Positions 17,095 to 25,256 of a stretch of 64,000 nucleotides of DNA are shown piece by piece (the first letter of the stretch is position 1; every line of letters begins with the position of its first letter). The DNA comes from Peristeroidobacter soli (GTDB taxonomy: Bacteria; Pseudomonadota; Gammaproteobacteria; Steroidobacterales; Steroidobacteraceae). The position numbers and the translations under genes were made by a program. The stretch is taken from the NCBI RefSeq assembly GCF_004138485.1, contig NZ_RYEV01000005.1, forward strand, positions 730,827-794,826. The letters run 5' to 3'. The notes below the pieces were generated by a model. It was not told where the DNA came from, made no database searches, and worked only from the letters and a program-made list of their open reading frames with translations.

Positions 17095-18198
17095 ATGAGA
17101 CAGCCGCTTGCTCCAATGAACACCACGCGCACCTACTGGGCCTGCCAGCTCATCGGCTGGGGACTGTATGGCGCGAGCCAGGTGTCCAACGCCATCGCCA
17201 CGCTGCCCGTGCCCTTCGAGCGCATCGTTCTGGAAATCGCATTGCTGAATGTTGCCGCCATCGGCCTCACTCAGATGCTACGCGTTTTCATGCGGCGCCG
17301 AGGCTGGAAAAAACTGAGTCTGCGCCAGCTGTTACCACGCAGTGTGGTAGCGAGCGTGCTGCTCGGGTTGCTGGTGGGGTCGGTGATGCATTTCATGGCG
17401 GTCGCGCCGCTGTGGGGATTGGAAACCCTCCCTGACAAGGAAGCGCTCGAAGCGCTGCCGCGATTCATCGTGGCGATGGATCCGCTGACGCTCCGGACCG
17501 TCAACTGGAGCCTGATCTTTTTCATCTGGATCGCCTTGTACATGGGCATTACCTCGGTGCGCGACCGGCATTCGGCGGAGTTGCGTCAGTCGCAGCTGAG
17601 TCAGGCTTTGCAGTCCGCCGAGCTGAAGCTGCTCAAATCTCAGCTCAATCCACATTTCCTGTTCAATTCGCTCAACAGCGTGCGTGCGCTCATTGCCGAG
17701 GATCCTGCGCGTGCCCGGGACGCTGTCACGCAACTGGCCGGCCTGTTGCGATATACGCTGAGGTCGGATCACGAGGAGCTGGTGACGTTGGAGCGCGAGC
17801 TGAAAACGGTCGGCGATTATCTGGCGCTCGAATCGTTGCGCCTGGGCGATCGAATGCGCATCGAGCTCGACATCGCGGCCGGCACGCAAGAAATACGCAT
17901 TCCCGTGATGCTGTTACAGACCGTGGTCGAAAATGCGATCAAGCACGGCATCGCGGAGCTGCCGGGCGGCGGTGTCCTGCGAATCTCGGCGGCGCTTCGT
18001 GACAAGGTGTTGCACGTGGATGTGAGCAATCCGCGTCCGACGAATCCGACGCCACGCGAGCAGCCGGGCTCGGGGCTGTACAATGCGGCCGAGAGGTTGC
18101 GATTGCTGTTCGGGTCGCGCGCCACGCTCGACCTCGACCTGTCGCAGCCGGACCAGGCCATCGCCCGAATCCGGGTTCCAAGTGAAATCGTTGCATGA
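17095..18198 (+). CDS. LytS/YehU-type sensor histidine kinase
   Basis: 367-residue membrane kinase of the His_kinase (PF06580) type. Four hydrophobic segments lie in residues ~12-150 (TYWACQLIGWGLYGASQ, SVVASVLLGLLVGSVMHFMA, WSLIFFIWIALYMGITS). A coiled linker leads to the phospho-acceptor block LKSQLNPHFLFNSLNSVRAL, whose His is the phosphorylation site. The HATPase domain has VVENAIKHGI, PGSGLYNAAERL and a short C-terminus. No separate periplasmic sensor domain is visible, so the stimulus is probably sensed within the membrane. The LytTR response regulator follows with an ATGA overlap. The start at 17095 (after TTAGTGAGCG) is preferred over the ATG seven codons later, but both are possible. 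Confidence 0.92.
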   Translation: MRQPLAPMNTTRTYWACQLIGWGLYGASQVSNAIATLPVPFERIVLEIALLNVAAIGLTQMLRVFMRRRGWKKLSLRQLLPRSVVASVLLGLLVGSVMHFMAVAPLWGLETLPDKEALEALPRFIVAMDPLTLRTVNWSLIFFIWIALYMGITSVRDRHSAELRQSQLSQALQSAELKLLKSQLNPHFLFNSLNSVRALIAEDPARARDAVTQLAGLLRYTLRSDHEELVTLERELKTVGDYLALESLRLGDRMRIELDIAAGTQEIRIPVMLLQTVVENAIKHGIAELPGGGVLRISAALRDKVLHVDVSNPRPTNPTPREQPGSGLYNAAERLRLLFGSRATLDLDLSQPDQAIARIRVPSEIVA

Positions 18199-18905
18199 AA
18201 TCGCTCATCGTCGATGACGAACCGCTGGCACGGCGTGAACTGCGGCGTTTGCTCGCGGATTTCCCTTGGGTCGAAATCGTCGGTGAAGCGGGCGATGTGA
18301 GTGAGGCCGCGGCGCGTGTCGATGCGCTGGCGCCGGAGCTGATCTTTCTGGACATCCAGATGCCGGGCGGTTCGGGCTTCGATCTGCTCGCGCGACTCGA
18401 TCACGTGCCACGCGTTATTTTCACGACTGCGTACGATCATCACGCGGTGCGCGCTTTCGAAGTCAATGCGCTCGACTATCTGCTCAAGCCCATCGAGCCC
18501 CAGCGATTGGCGGCGGCGCTCACCAAGGCGCGAGCGGCGCCCGAGGAACGGGCGGTCGAGGTGCCACCGAGCGACGTTCTCGAACGGCTGTTCGTGCGCG
18601 ATCGCGATCGTTGCTGGTTCGTGCCGCTGCGTGAAGTCAGCATGCTGATGGCGGAAGGCAATTATGTGCGGCTGTTCTGGGGCCAGGAGCGCCCGTTGCT
18701 CGGGCGGCCGCTGCACAGTCTGGAGCAACGGCTCGATCCCAAGCGTTTCTTTCGTGCCAACCGCAAGCAGATCATCAACGTCGACTTCATCGAGAACGTG
18801 GAACTCGGCATCGGCGGGCAACTGCACGCCAGGCTACGGGGCGGCTCCGAGGTCGATATCTCCCGCCGGCAGGCAAGATTGTTCCGTCTGCAGATGAGCG
18901 TGTAG
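18195..18905 (+). CDS. LytTR-family response regulator
   Basis: 236-residue two-component regulator. Receiver domain at residues 1-118: IVDDEPLARRELRRLLAD, LIFLDIQMPGGSGFD with the phospho-acceptor Asp, VIFTTAYDHHAVRAF, and ALDYLLKPIEPQRL. LytTR DNA-binding domain at residues ~135-236: WFVPLREVSMLMAEGNYVRL, LGRPLHSLEQRLDPKRFFRA, NRKQIINVDFIENVELG. Its ATG overlaps the kinase stop by 4 nt, so the pair is translated together. The three serine hydrolases start about 100 bp downstream and are likely targets, judging by position and by LytTR-like half-sites before them. Confidence 0.95.
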   Translation: MKSLIVDDEPLARRELRRLLADFPWVEIVGEAGDVSEAAARVDALAPELIFLDIQMPGGSGFDLLARLDHVPRVIFTTAYDHHAVRAFEVNALDYLLKPIEPQRLAAALTKARAAPEERAVEVPPSDVLERLFVRDRDRCWFVPLREVSMLMAEGNYVRLFWGQERPLLGRPLHSLEQRLDPKRFFRANRKQIINVDFIENVELGIGGQLHARLRGGSEVDISRRQARLFRLQMSV

Positions 18906-18970
18906 ACCACTCACCCGGCGGATCGGACCGTTCGACACGAAATCGGCCGGCCGGCCCGCCGGCACCGTAA

Positions 18971-19001
18971 ATTCTCCGGCACAGGCCCCTTGCCGGAGAA
19001 T
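18971..19001 (+). promoter_or_regulatory. Perfect hairpin that hides the ribosome site of the next gene
   Basis: ATTCTCCGGCA at 18971-18981 and TGCCGGAGAAT at 18991-19001 form a perfect 11-bp stem with a 9-nt loop. The only good Shine-Dalgarno sequence of the serine hydrolase (GGAG, 18995-18998) is inside the 3' arm, and the ATG is at 19004. No T-tract follows, so a plain intrinsic terminator is less likely than translational control. Confidence 0.65.
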
Positions 19002-19003
19002 GT

Positions 19004-20938
19004 ATGCGTCTTGCCAGGATTCTCGCCGTCGCCCTTTGTGGCCTGGGTTCGTTGAGCGCGGCACATGCGGATGATTCGGCACCGGTAGCGCCGGTCACAT
19101 CGGCTCCCGCGCTCACGCGTGCGGATGCCGAGACCTGGCTCGACGGCTTTCTCGACTATGAACTGCAGCGAGGCGACATCGCGGGCGGCGTCGTCGTCAT
19201 CGTCAAGGATGGCGAAGTCCTGCTGCAGAAAGGATACGGCTACGACGATGTCGAAAAACGCCGGTCCGTGGATCCGCAGCGAACGTTGTTCAGGGTCGGG
19301 TCGGTCAGCAAGCTGTTCACGGCCACGGCGGTGATGCAACTGGTCGAGCAGGGCAAGATCGACCTCGATGCGCCCATCGATCAATACGTCGACTTCGAGA
19401 TCCCGGCGGCGTTCGGCAAGCCGGTGACGATGCGCAATCTGATCACGCACACCGGTGGGTTCGACGAGTCGGTGCGCGAGCTCATGCATTCCGATCCGAA
19501 GCGGTTCGGCACCCTGGAGTCGCTGGTGAAGATCCCTGGACGGACGCGCCTGTTTCCGCCCGGTGAAGTGCCGTCCTATTGCAACTATTGCCTGGCGCTC
19601 GCGGGCTACGTCATCGAGCGCGTTTCCGGGGAAACCTTCGACGATTATCTGGATCGTCATGTTTTCGCGCCGCTGGGCATGGAGCATTCGACGTTCCGGC
19701 AGCCGCTGCCCGAAAAGTCTCAGGCCGACATGTCGAAGGGCTATGAGCGTGCCTCGGCGCCGCCGTTGTATTTCGAGCTGGTTGGCCCCGCGCCGGCCGG
19801 CAGCCTCAGTGCGACAGGTGCCGACATGGCGCGCTTCATGAACGCACATCTGCATGACGCCGCCGGGTTGTTGAAGCCGGAAACCGCACGTCTCATGCAC
19901 ACGTCGGTGTTCCAAGCGACGCCGCCGGTGAACGGCATGGCTCTGGGTTTCTTCGAGGCGAATCGCAACGGTCGGCGCATCATCGAGCACGGCGGCGACA
20001 CGCAGGTGTTTCACAGCCAGATGATTCTGTTCATGGACCAGGGCGTCGGCATGTTCATGTCGTTCAACAGCACGGGCAAGGATGGCGCGGTGGGCGGTGT
20101 GCGTAGCGCGCTGTTCGAGCAGTTCACCGATCGATATTTCCCCGCGCCCGTACCGGATGAGCCGACGGCGTCGACAGCGATCGAGCACAGCCGGCTGGTG
20201 GCGGGGCGATATCAAAGCTCGCGTCGTTCGGCGAAAGCATTCTTCGTTGCAGTTGGCATGCTCGGTCAGTTCGAGGTCACTGCAAATCCGGATGGCACCC
20301 TGGTGATTCCGCCGCTCACGGGGCTGAACGGTCAACCGAAAGTCTGGCGCGAAGTGGGCCCGTTCGTGTGGCGCGAGGTTGGTGGCAAGGAGCGTCTGGC
20401 CGCGAAGATCGAGGACGGAAAAGTACGATTCCTGGGCCATGACGCATCGAGCGGTGTGCAGGTCTTCATGCCGGTGCCGGCCGGTATGTCCGGTGGATGG
20501 ATGATTCCAGTGGTGCTGCTGTCAGCGGTGAGTCTGTTGCTGACCGTGATCGCGTGGCCGGTTGCCGCTTTCGTCCGACGCCGTCACGGCGTGACGTTTG
20601 AAATGACCAGGCAGCAGGCGCTTGCACGTCGGCTGGTCATCGCCGCGGCCATCGTCAATCTGGTTTTCCTGATCGGCTGGATGATGCTGATCCAGTCGGG
20701 CCTGGCGAATCTTGCGCTGTTCGATGGCCGGATGGACGCCTGGTTCTTCGTGCTCCATCTGCTCGGCTTCATCGGACTGGCCGGCGTCGGCGTGGCGCTT
20801 TGGAATGCCTGGCTCTCGCTCCAGAGCCGTCGTGGCTGGGGGAGCAAGTCGTGGAGCGTCGTGCTGGCGGCGTCCTGTGTCGCGATCACCTGGATCGGCT
20901 TCACTCTGAATCTGATCAAACTCAATCTTTACTACTGA
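19004..20938 (+). CDS. Serine hydrolase (PF00144) with C-terminal four-helix membrane domain
   Basis: 644 residues. Signal peptide MRLARILAVALCGLGSLSAAHA, then a beta-lactamase-fold domain with SVSK (Ser100, Lys103), YCN in PSYCNYCLALAGYV, and HGGDTQVFHSQM as the third element. A beta-rich linker (ERLAAKIEDGKVRFLGHDAS) leads to about four transmembrane helices from residue ~495 (MIPVVLLSAVSLLLTVIAWP, IAAAIVNLVFLIGWMMLIQS, FVLHLLGFIGLAGVGVALWN, VVLAASCVAITWIGFTLNLI). The catalytic domain is therefore tethered on the periplasmic face. It is clearly paralogous to the gene at 21343. The SD is inside the hairpin at 18971-19001. It is probably regulated by the upstream LytTR pair. The substrate is unknown. 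Confidence 0.93.
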   Translation: MRLARILAVALCGLGSLSAAHADDSAPVAPVTSAPALTRADAETWLDGFLDYELQRGDIAGGVVVIVKDGEVLLQKGYGYDDVEKRRSVDPQRTLFRVGSVSKLFTATAVMQLVEQGKIDLDAPIDQYVDFEIPAAFGKPVTMRNLITHTGGFDESVRELMHSDPKRFGTLESLVKIPGRTRLFPPGEVPSYCNYCLALAGYVIERVSGETFDDYLDRHVFAPLGMEHSTFRQPLPEKSQADMSKGYERASAPPLYFELVGPAPAGSLSATGADMARFMNAHLHDAAGLLKPETARLMHTSVFQATPPVNGMALGFFEANRNGRRIIEHGGDTQVFHSQMILFMDQGVGMFMSFNSTGKDGAVGGVRSALFEQFTDRYFPAPVPDEPTASTAIEHSRLVAGRYQSSRRSAKAFFVAVGMLGQFEVTANPDGTLVIPPLTGLNGQPKVWREVGPFVWREVGGKERLAAKIEDGKVRFLGHDASSGVQVFMPVPAGMSGGWMIPVVLLSAVSLLLTVIAWPVAAFVRRRHGVTFEMTRQQALARRLVIAAAIVNLVFLIGWMMLIQSGLANLALFDGRMDAWFFVLHLLGFIGLAGVGVALWNAWLSLQSRRGWGSKSWSVVLAASCVAITWIGFTLNLIKLNLYY

Positions 20939-20940
20939 TC

Positions 20941-21195
20941 ATGCGAATACTCATCGCCGCCGCGGCCGCCGTGCTCTGCACAGCCTGTGTGTCCGCTCCG
21001 CAGAATGTTCGAGAGCAGGCGAGCAGTGCGTTTGCCTGCGATGCCTCGCAAGTCAAAGTCCAGCAGACGGTGCGCCACTATATGGGCGACTACGCGTTCG
21101 AAGCCGAGGGCTGCGGACAGAAGCTGACCTACGAATGCGAGCAGGCGTATGTGTTGTTGATTCCAGTGGGCACTCTCGCGTGCCACAGGAAATGA
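20941..21195 (+). CDS. Small cysteine-containing lipoprotein
   Basis: 84 residues starting MRILIAAAAAVLCTACVSAP. The lipobox LCTAC gives lipid attachment at Cys16. The mature part has paired cysteines (FACDASQVKV, EGCGQKLTYECEQAYVLL, TLACHRK) that could form two disulfides. It starts 2 nt after the stop of the membrane-anchored serine hydrolase, so it is co-transcribed and may be an accessory of that enzyme. I do not recognise the family. Small periplasmic proteins with this V-(R/Q)-H-Y-x-G-D-Y-A-F-E-A-x-G-C-G layout occur in Xanthomonadales-like genomes, but that is recollection and not a search result. Confidence 0.75.
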   Translation: MRILIAAAAAVLCTACVSAPQNVREQASSAFACDASQVKVQQTVRHYMGDYAFEAEGCGQKLTYECEQAYVLLIPVGTLACHRK

Positions 21196-21224
21196 AGTTG
21201 GTGAGATGAGTCGTCTGCGTTGAC
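21194..21224 (+). promoter_or_regulatory. Weak LytTR-like direct repeats upstream of the second serine hydrolase
   Basis: GAAGTTGGT (21194-21202, eight of nine consensus positions) and TGCGTTGAC (21216-21224, seven of nine) are 22 bp apart, the normal LytTR spacing. They end about 38 bp before the -35 box at 21262. Confidence 0.3.
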
Positions 21225-21261
21225 GCCCGAGGCCGGCCGGTCCAGGGGCGCGAAGGCGTGG

Positions 21262-21289
21262 TTGACGATTCTCTATATAGGGCTAAGAT
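21262..21289 (+). promoter_or_regulatory. Sigma-70-like promoter
   Basis: TTGACG (21262-21267) and TAAGAT (21284-21289) are separated by 16 bp, in a locally AT-rich stretch (TCTCTATATAGG). This would give a leader of roughly 45-50 nt before the ATG at 21343. Confidence 0.55.
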
Positions 21290-21342
21290 GTCCTGATAAG
21301 GATCGTTTTCGCCCATTCCTACAACTTGCTTTGGGGACCGGA

Positions 21343-23334
21343 ATGCGTGCACCTGCATTTATATTGATGACGATGGCGCTGTGCTCGCAGTCGCTGTTCG
21401 CGGCGGCTGCCGGCGATGTTTCCTCCCAGCCACCGGCACCGGAACCTCAAGTCAGCTCCGCCGAAGTGCCGAATTCCGAAGTTCGGCCGTTGACGCGTGA
21501 GGATGCCGAAGCGTGGCTCGATGGTTTCCTGCCGTATGCGCTGGCCACCGGCGATGTGGCGGGCGCAGTCGTCGTTGTCGTCAAAGATGGCGCGACCCTT
21601 TTGCAGAAGGGTTACGGCTACGCCGACGTGGCGACACGCAAGCCGGTCGATCCGGCCACCACATTGTTTCGGCCAGGCTCCATTTCCAAGCTGACGACCT
21701 GGACCGCGGTGATGCAGATGGTCGAGCAGGGCAAGCTCGACCTGGATGCCGACGTGAACGGCTATCTGGATTTCAAGATTCCGGCGCGCGACGGTCAGCC
21801 GATCACGTTACGGAACATCCTGACGCACACGCCCGGGTTCGAGGAGCGGGTCAAGGATCTGATCATCGCCGAAGGCGTGCCGTTCGACCCGCTGGATGTG
21901 TATCTCAAGAAGTGGGTGCCGACGCGGATCTTCGCCCCGGGTACCACGCCGGCCTATTCGAACTATGCAACGTCGCTCGCCGGTTACATCGTCGCTCGCG
22001 TCTCGGGTCTCTCGTACGACGACTACGTCGATCAGCACATTCTGCAGCCGTTGGGGATGGAGCATTCGACGTTCCGTCAGCCGCTGCCCGAACGTTTGCA
22101 GCCGTTCATGTCGAGCGGCTATGCGCTGGCGTCGGATGGCAAGGCGAAACCGTTTGAGATCGTAGTAGCCGCGCCCGCCGGCAGCCAGGCTTCCTCGGGC
22201 GCGGACATGGCGCGCTTCATGATCGCCCATCTGCAAAAGGGCGCGTTTGGCGATAACCGCATTCTCAAGGCGGAAACCGCCGAACAGATGCATACCACGG
22301 CGCTCACGATTCTGCCGCGCGTGGACCGCATGATGCTCGGCTTCTACGAGCAGAACCGCAACGGCCGGCGCATCATTTCGCATGCCGGCGATTCGGCGTG
22401 GTTCCATTCCGATCTGTACCTGTTCCTCGACGACAATGTCGGCCTGTTCATTTCCATGAACAGCGCGGGCAAGGAGGGCGCGCCCGGCAAGATTCGCAAG
22501 GCCGTGTTCGAGCAGTTCACCGATCGCTATCTGCCGGGCCCGACGTTCGATGGCAAGGTCGATCCGCAAGTGGCCGCCGAGCATGCGCGCATGATGACTG
22601 GCCTGTATCAAGTCTCGCGCCGCATGGAAACGAACTTCCTGAGTCTGCTCGGACTGCTCAGCCCCACCAAAGTCTTTGCGAACGACGACGGCACGATCAG
22701 CGTCTCGATGGCGACCAACGCCGTCGGCAAGCCGATCAAGTGGCGTGAGGTCGAGCCGTTCGTGTGGCGCGACGTCGATGGTGAAAGTTTCCTGTCTGCT
22801 GAAGCCGCGGACGGCAAGGTCAGGCGCTTTGCCTTCGAATGGGTATCGCCGTTCATGATATTCGAGCCCATGCCGGCGTCGATCTCACCGAGCTGGCTCA
22901 CTCCCGCGCTGTTTGCCGGCTTGATCGCGCTGCTTTTGACAGCACTCGCCTGGCCGATCTCCGCGCTGACGCGCAAGCACTATGGCGCGAGCTACGCGTT
23001 GACGGGGCGTGATGCGACGGCGCATCGCTGGATCCGCATCGCTGCGACTGCGGTCATCGCGCTGTTCGTCCTCTGGGGCGTGGCGGTCGTGGCGATCATG
23101 GGCGAAAGCCTTCGCTCTTCCACGTCCGATGTTTTGTTGATGATCGTCCAGGTGCTGTCCGCGGTCGTCTTCTTCGGCGCTGCCGCGATCGGCGTGTGGA
23201 ACGCGAGCGTCGTCGTGCGTGGCGATCGCAAGTGGCAGGCGAAGACCTGGGCCGTAGTGCTCGCGCTTGCGCTGCTGGTCGTGCTCTGGGTCGGGCTGGC
23301 CTTTCATCTCATTGCCTTCGATGTGAACTACTGA
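21343..23334 (+). CDS. Serine hydrolase (PF00144) with C-terminal membrane domain, paralogue of the 19004 gene
   Basis: 663 residues from the ATG at 21343, after TTGGGGACCGGA. The frame is open further upstream but without a signal peptide. Signal peptide MRAPAFILMTMALCSQSLFA, a Pro/Glu linker, then the catalytic domain with SISK (Ser113, Lys116), YSN in AYSNYATSLAGYI, and HAGDSAWFHSDLY. C-terminal helices start near residue 515 (LTPALFAGLIALLLTALAWP, WIRIAATAVIALFVLWGVAV, MIVQVLSAVVFFGAAAIGVW, VVLALALLVVLWVGLAFHLI). Shared segments such as EDAEAWLDGFLPYALATGDV and MEHSTFRQPLPER with the 19004 product show a tandem duplication. The next serine hydrolase begins 1 nt after its stop. Confidence 0.93.
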   Translation: MRAPAFILMTMALCSQSLFAAAAGDVSSQPPAPEPQVSSAEVPNSEVRPLTREDAEAWLDGFLPYALATGDVAGAVVVVVKDGATLLQKGYGYADVATRKPVDPATTLFRPGSISKLTTWTAVMQMVEQGKLDLDADVNGYLDFKIPARDGQPITLRNILTHTPGFEERVKDLIIAEGVPFDPLDVYLKKWVPTRIFAPGTTPAYSNYATSLAGYIVARVSGLSYDDYVDQHILQPLGMEHSTFRQPLPERLQPFMSSGYALASDGKAKPFEIVVAAPAGSQASSGADMARFMIAHLQKGAFGDNRILKAETAEQMHTTALTILPRVDRMMLGFYEQNRNGRRIISHAGDSAWFHSDLYLFLDDNVGLFISMNSAGKEGAPGKIRKAVFEQFTDRYLPGPTFDGKVDPQVAAEHARMMTGLYQVSRRMETNFLSLLGLLSPTKVFANDDGTISVSMATNAVGKPIKWREVEPFVWRDVDGESFLSAEAADGKVRRFAFEWVSPFMIFEPMPASISPSWLTPALFAGLIALLLTALAWPISALTRKHYGASYALTGRDATAHRWIRIAATAVIALFVLWGVAVVAIMGESLRSSTSDVLLMIVQVLSAVVFFGAAAIGVWNASVVVRGDRKWQAKTWAVVLALALLVVLWVGLAFHLIAFDVNY

Positions 23335-23335
23335 C

Positions 23336-24919
23336 ATGCCGATGTTGAATTCCGTGCGTGCGGCGATTGCGACGACCGTGTTCGTGTTTGCATCGGCGCA
23401 CGCCGCGCCGCCGGGCGATCTCGATCGTTATGCCAGGCGCGTGATCGACACGTTCGAGACGCCGGGCCTGGCGATCGCGATCTCCGAACGCGGCAAGTCG
23501 CCGGTCATCCGCACGTACGGTGTGCGTCGTCTGGGTGAGGCTGCCAAAGTCGATGAACAGACGATGTTCTCGATGGGCTCGACCACCAAGGCGTTCACCA
23601 GCGCCTTGCTGGCGATGCTGGTCGATGAAGGCAAGCTGTCGTGGGACAGCAAGGTCGTCGATCTGCTGCCGGGATTCCGCATGTACGATGCGTACACCAG
23701 CGCCGAGATGACGGTGCGGGATCTGCTCGTTCATCGCAGCGGTTTGGGGCTCGGCGCGGGCGATCTGCTGTTCGTACCGGAGACCAATCTGACGCGGGCG
23801 CAGATCGTCGAGAAGCTGCGCTACATCAAGCCCGCCACGAGCTTTCGCAGCGGCTATGCCTACGACAATCTGCTGTACGTGGTGGCTGGCCAGCTGATCG
23901 AAGAGATCTGCAAGGACAGCTGGGAGAATGTGGTCCGCAAGCGCATTCTCGCGCCGCTGCAGATGGAACATACGATCACTTCGTCGACGACGCCTCCCGG
24001 TGCGAACAAAGGTTGGCCGCACGCGCGCGTCTCCACCGAGATGCGTGGCGAGGGACCGATGTCGCCATTGCCGGGTCAGATGAGTTTCGACAACTCGGCG
24101 CCGGCGGGATCGTTGAATGCCAGCATCACCGACGTTGCCCGTTGGCTCGAGCTGCAACTGGGGCGCGGCCTCGATCCGCGCACCAATGTGCGTCTGTTCA
24201 GTGAAGCGCAGTCGCGTGAGATGTGGACCAGTCAGACGCTCATTCCCATCGCCCAGAACCCCAAACCGCTCGAACTGGCACAGGCGAACTTCCGCGCCTA
24301 TGCACTTGGGTGGGGATACAGCGACTATCGCGGTCAGCCGATCATTTCGCACACCGGTGGCGTGCTGGGCAGCGTCGCTCTGGTCGTGATCGTGCCGGGC
24401 AAGGACGTCGCGTTCGCGATCCTGACCAACTCGGAGGAGATCGGTGCGCTGTGGGCCCTCCAGTATCGCTTGCTGGATCATTATCTGGGCCTGAAGAGCC
24501 CCGACTGGGTCGGTGCCATCTCGGGCGTGTCCAAGGAGCGAGTCGCGAAGGGGCTGGAAGTGCTGGCCGCCGCGAAGGCCACGCCGGAGCAGAGTGGCAA
24601 GGGGCCGTCGCTCGCCTTGGAGAAGTATGCGGGCCGTTACCGCGACGACTGGTATGGGCAGGCCGCCATCGAGAACGGTGCCGACGGCCTCTCGATCCGC
24701 TTCGAGCACTCAGCGGCGCTCACCGGCAAGCTCGAACATGTCCGCTACGACACGTTCCGCACTCGCTGGATCGATCCGAAGATGGCCGAAGACGCCTATG
24801 TGACGTTCACCCTGCAGCCCGACGGGTCGATTGCCACCATGACCCTGAAGGCCATTTCGCCGCTCGCCGATTTCAGCTTCGACTTTCACGATCTGCTGTT
24901 CAAGCCGGTAGCGAACTAG
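23336..24919 (+). CDS. Exported serine hydrolase (PF00144) with DUF3471-like C-terminus; end altered by a mobile element
   Basis: 527 residues with signal peptide MPMLNSVRAAIATTVFVFASAHA. Motifs: STTK (Ser82, Lys85), YDN in SGYAYDNLLYVVAG, and HTGG in ISHTGGVLGSVAL. Residues ~425-527 (LEKYAGRYRDDWYGQAAIEN to LADFSFDFHDLLFKPVAN) match the DUF3471 tail common in these hydrolases. There is no membrane bundle, unlike the two genes before it. It follows the previous gene by 1 nt. The TAG stop is made by TA plus the first G of the foldback element at 24919. Removing the element would extend the protein by YFEPIRPPPRL before a TAG at 25236. Confidence 0.92.
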   Translation: MPMLNSVRAAIATTVFVFASAHAAPPGDLDRYARRVIDTFETPGLAIAISERGKSPVIRTYGVRRLGEAAKVDEQTMFSMGSTTKAFTSALLAMLVDEGKLSWDSKVVDLLPGFRMYDAYTSAEMTVRDLLVHRSGLGLGAGDLLFVPETNLTRAQIVEKLRYIKPATSFRSGYAYDNLLYVVAGQLIEEICKDSWENVVRKRILAPLQMEHTITSSTTPPGANKGWPHARVSTEMRGEGPMSPLPGQMSFDNSAPAGSLNASITDVARWLELQLGRGLDPRTNVRLFSEAQSREMWTSQTLIPIAQNPKPLELAQANFRAYALGWGYSDYRGQPIISHTGGVLGSVALVVIVPGKDVAFAILTNSEEIGALWALQYRLLDHYLGLKSPDWVGAISGVSKERVAKGLEVLAAAKATPEQSGKGPSLALEKYAGRYRDDWYGQAAIENGADGLSIRFEHSAALTGKLEHVRYDTFRTRWIDPKMAEDAYVTFTLQPDGSIATMTLKAISPLADFSFDFHDLLFKPVAN

Positions 24920-25202
24920 GGCCTGTTAACACTCATTGGGTGGGCTGCGACGAGCTATTGCGGTTCAGGGCTAGGCAGGACGACCGCCGTGTGCTCTCTG
25001 CACATAAGGGAGGACTAACGACGTCCTGAACCGCAATAGCTCGTCCCATCTAATGATATTTATTCATTAAATGGGTTGCGCCTCGAATCGCCCACAGCTG
25101 CGTTACAAAGCTTGCCCATATCGACATATGGGCTGCGCTTTGTGCCTTGCTGCAGGCGATTGGAGGCGCAACGCAGCCCACCCAATGAGTGTTAACAGGC
25201 CC
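24919..25202. mobile_element. 284-bp foldback/MITE-like element with perfect terminal inverted repeats and TA duplication
   Basis: The outer arms are complementary over 32 positions if the flanking bases are counted (24918-24949 versus 25172-25203), beginning GGGCCTGTTAACACTCATTG. The sequence TA flanks both ends (24917-24918 and 25203-25204), consistent with TA target-site duplication as in IS630/Tc1-mariner transposition. Inside there is a second perfect 20-bp inverted repeat (24950-24969 with 25025-25044), a TAATGA/TCATTA hairpin at 25051-25069, and a long imperfect hairpin at 25072-25180 centred on CCCATATCGACATATGGG. No transposase is encoded, so it would be non-autonomous. It occupies the whole gap between two genes. 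Confidence 0.8.
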
Positions 25203-25230
25203 TATTTTGAGCCGATCCGCCCGCCACCGC

Positions 25231-25256
25231 GCCTATAGGTCTTAGTACCTGTAGGC
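25231..25256. promoter_or_regulatory. Inverted repeat in the leader of the PEP-CTERM gene
   Basis: GCCTATAGGT (25231-25240) pairs with ACCTGTAGGC (25247-25256) around a 6-nt loop, with one T:G pair. The GGGGAGG ribosome site follows at 25259-25265 and the ATG is at 25272. It could be an operator, a weak hairpin, or the former end of the upstream gene. Confidence 0.5.

Noticed and set aside
24919-25202. CRISPR array or tandem repeat
   Set aside because: All repetition is inverted rather than direct with spacers.
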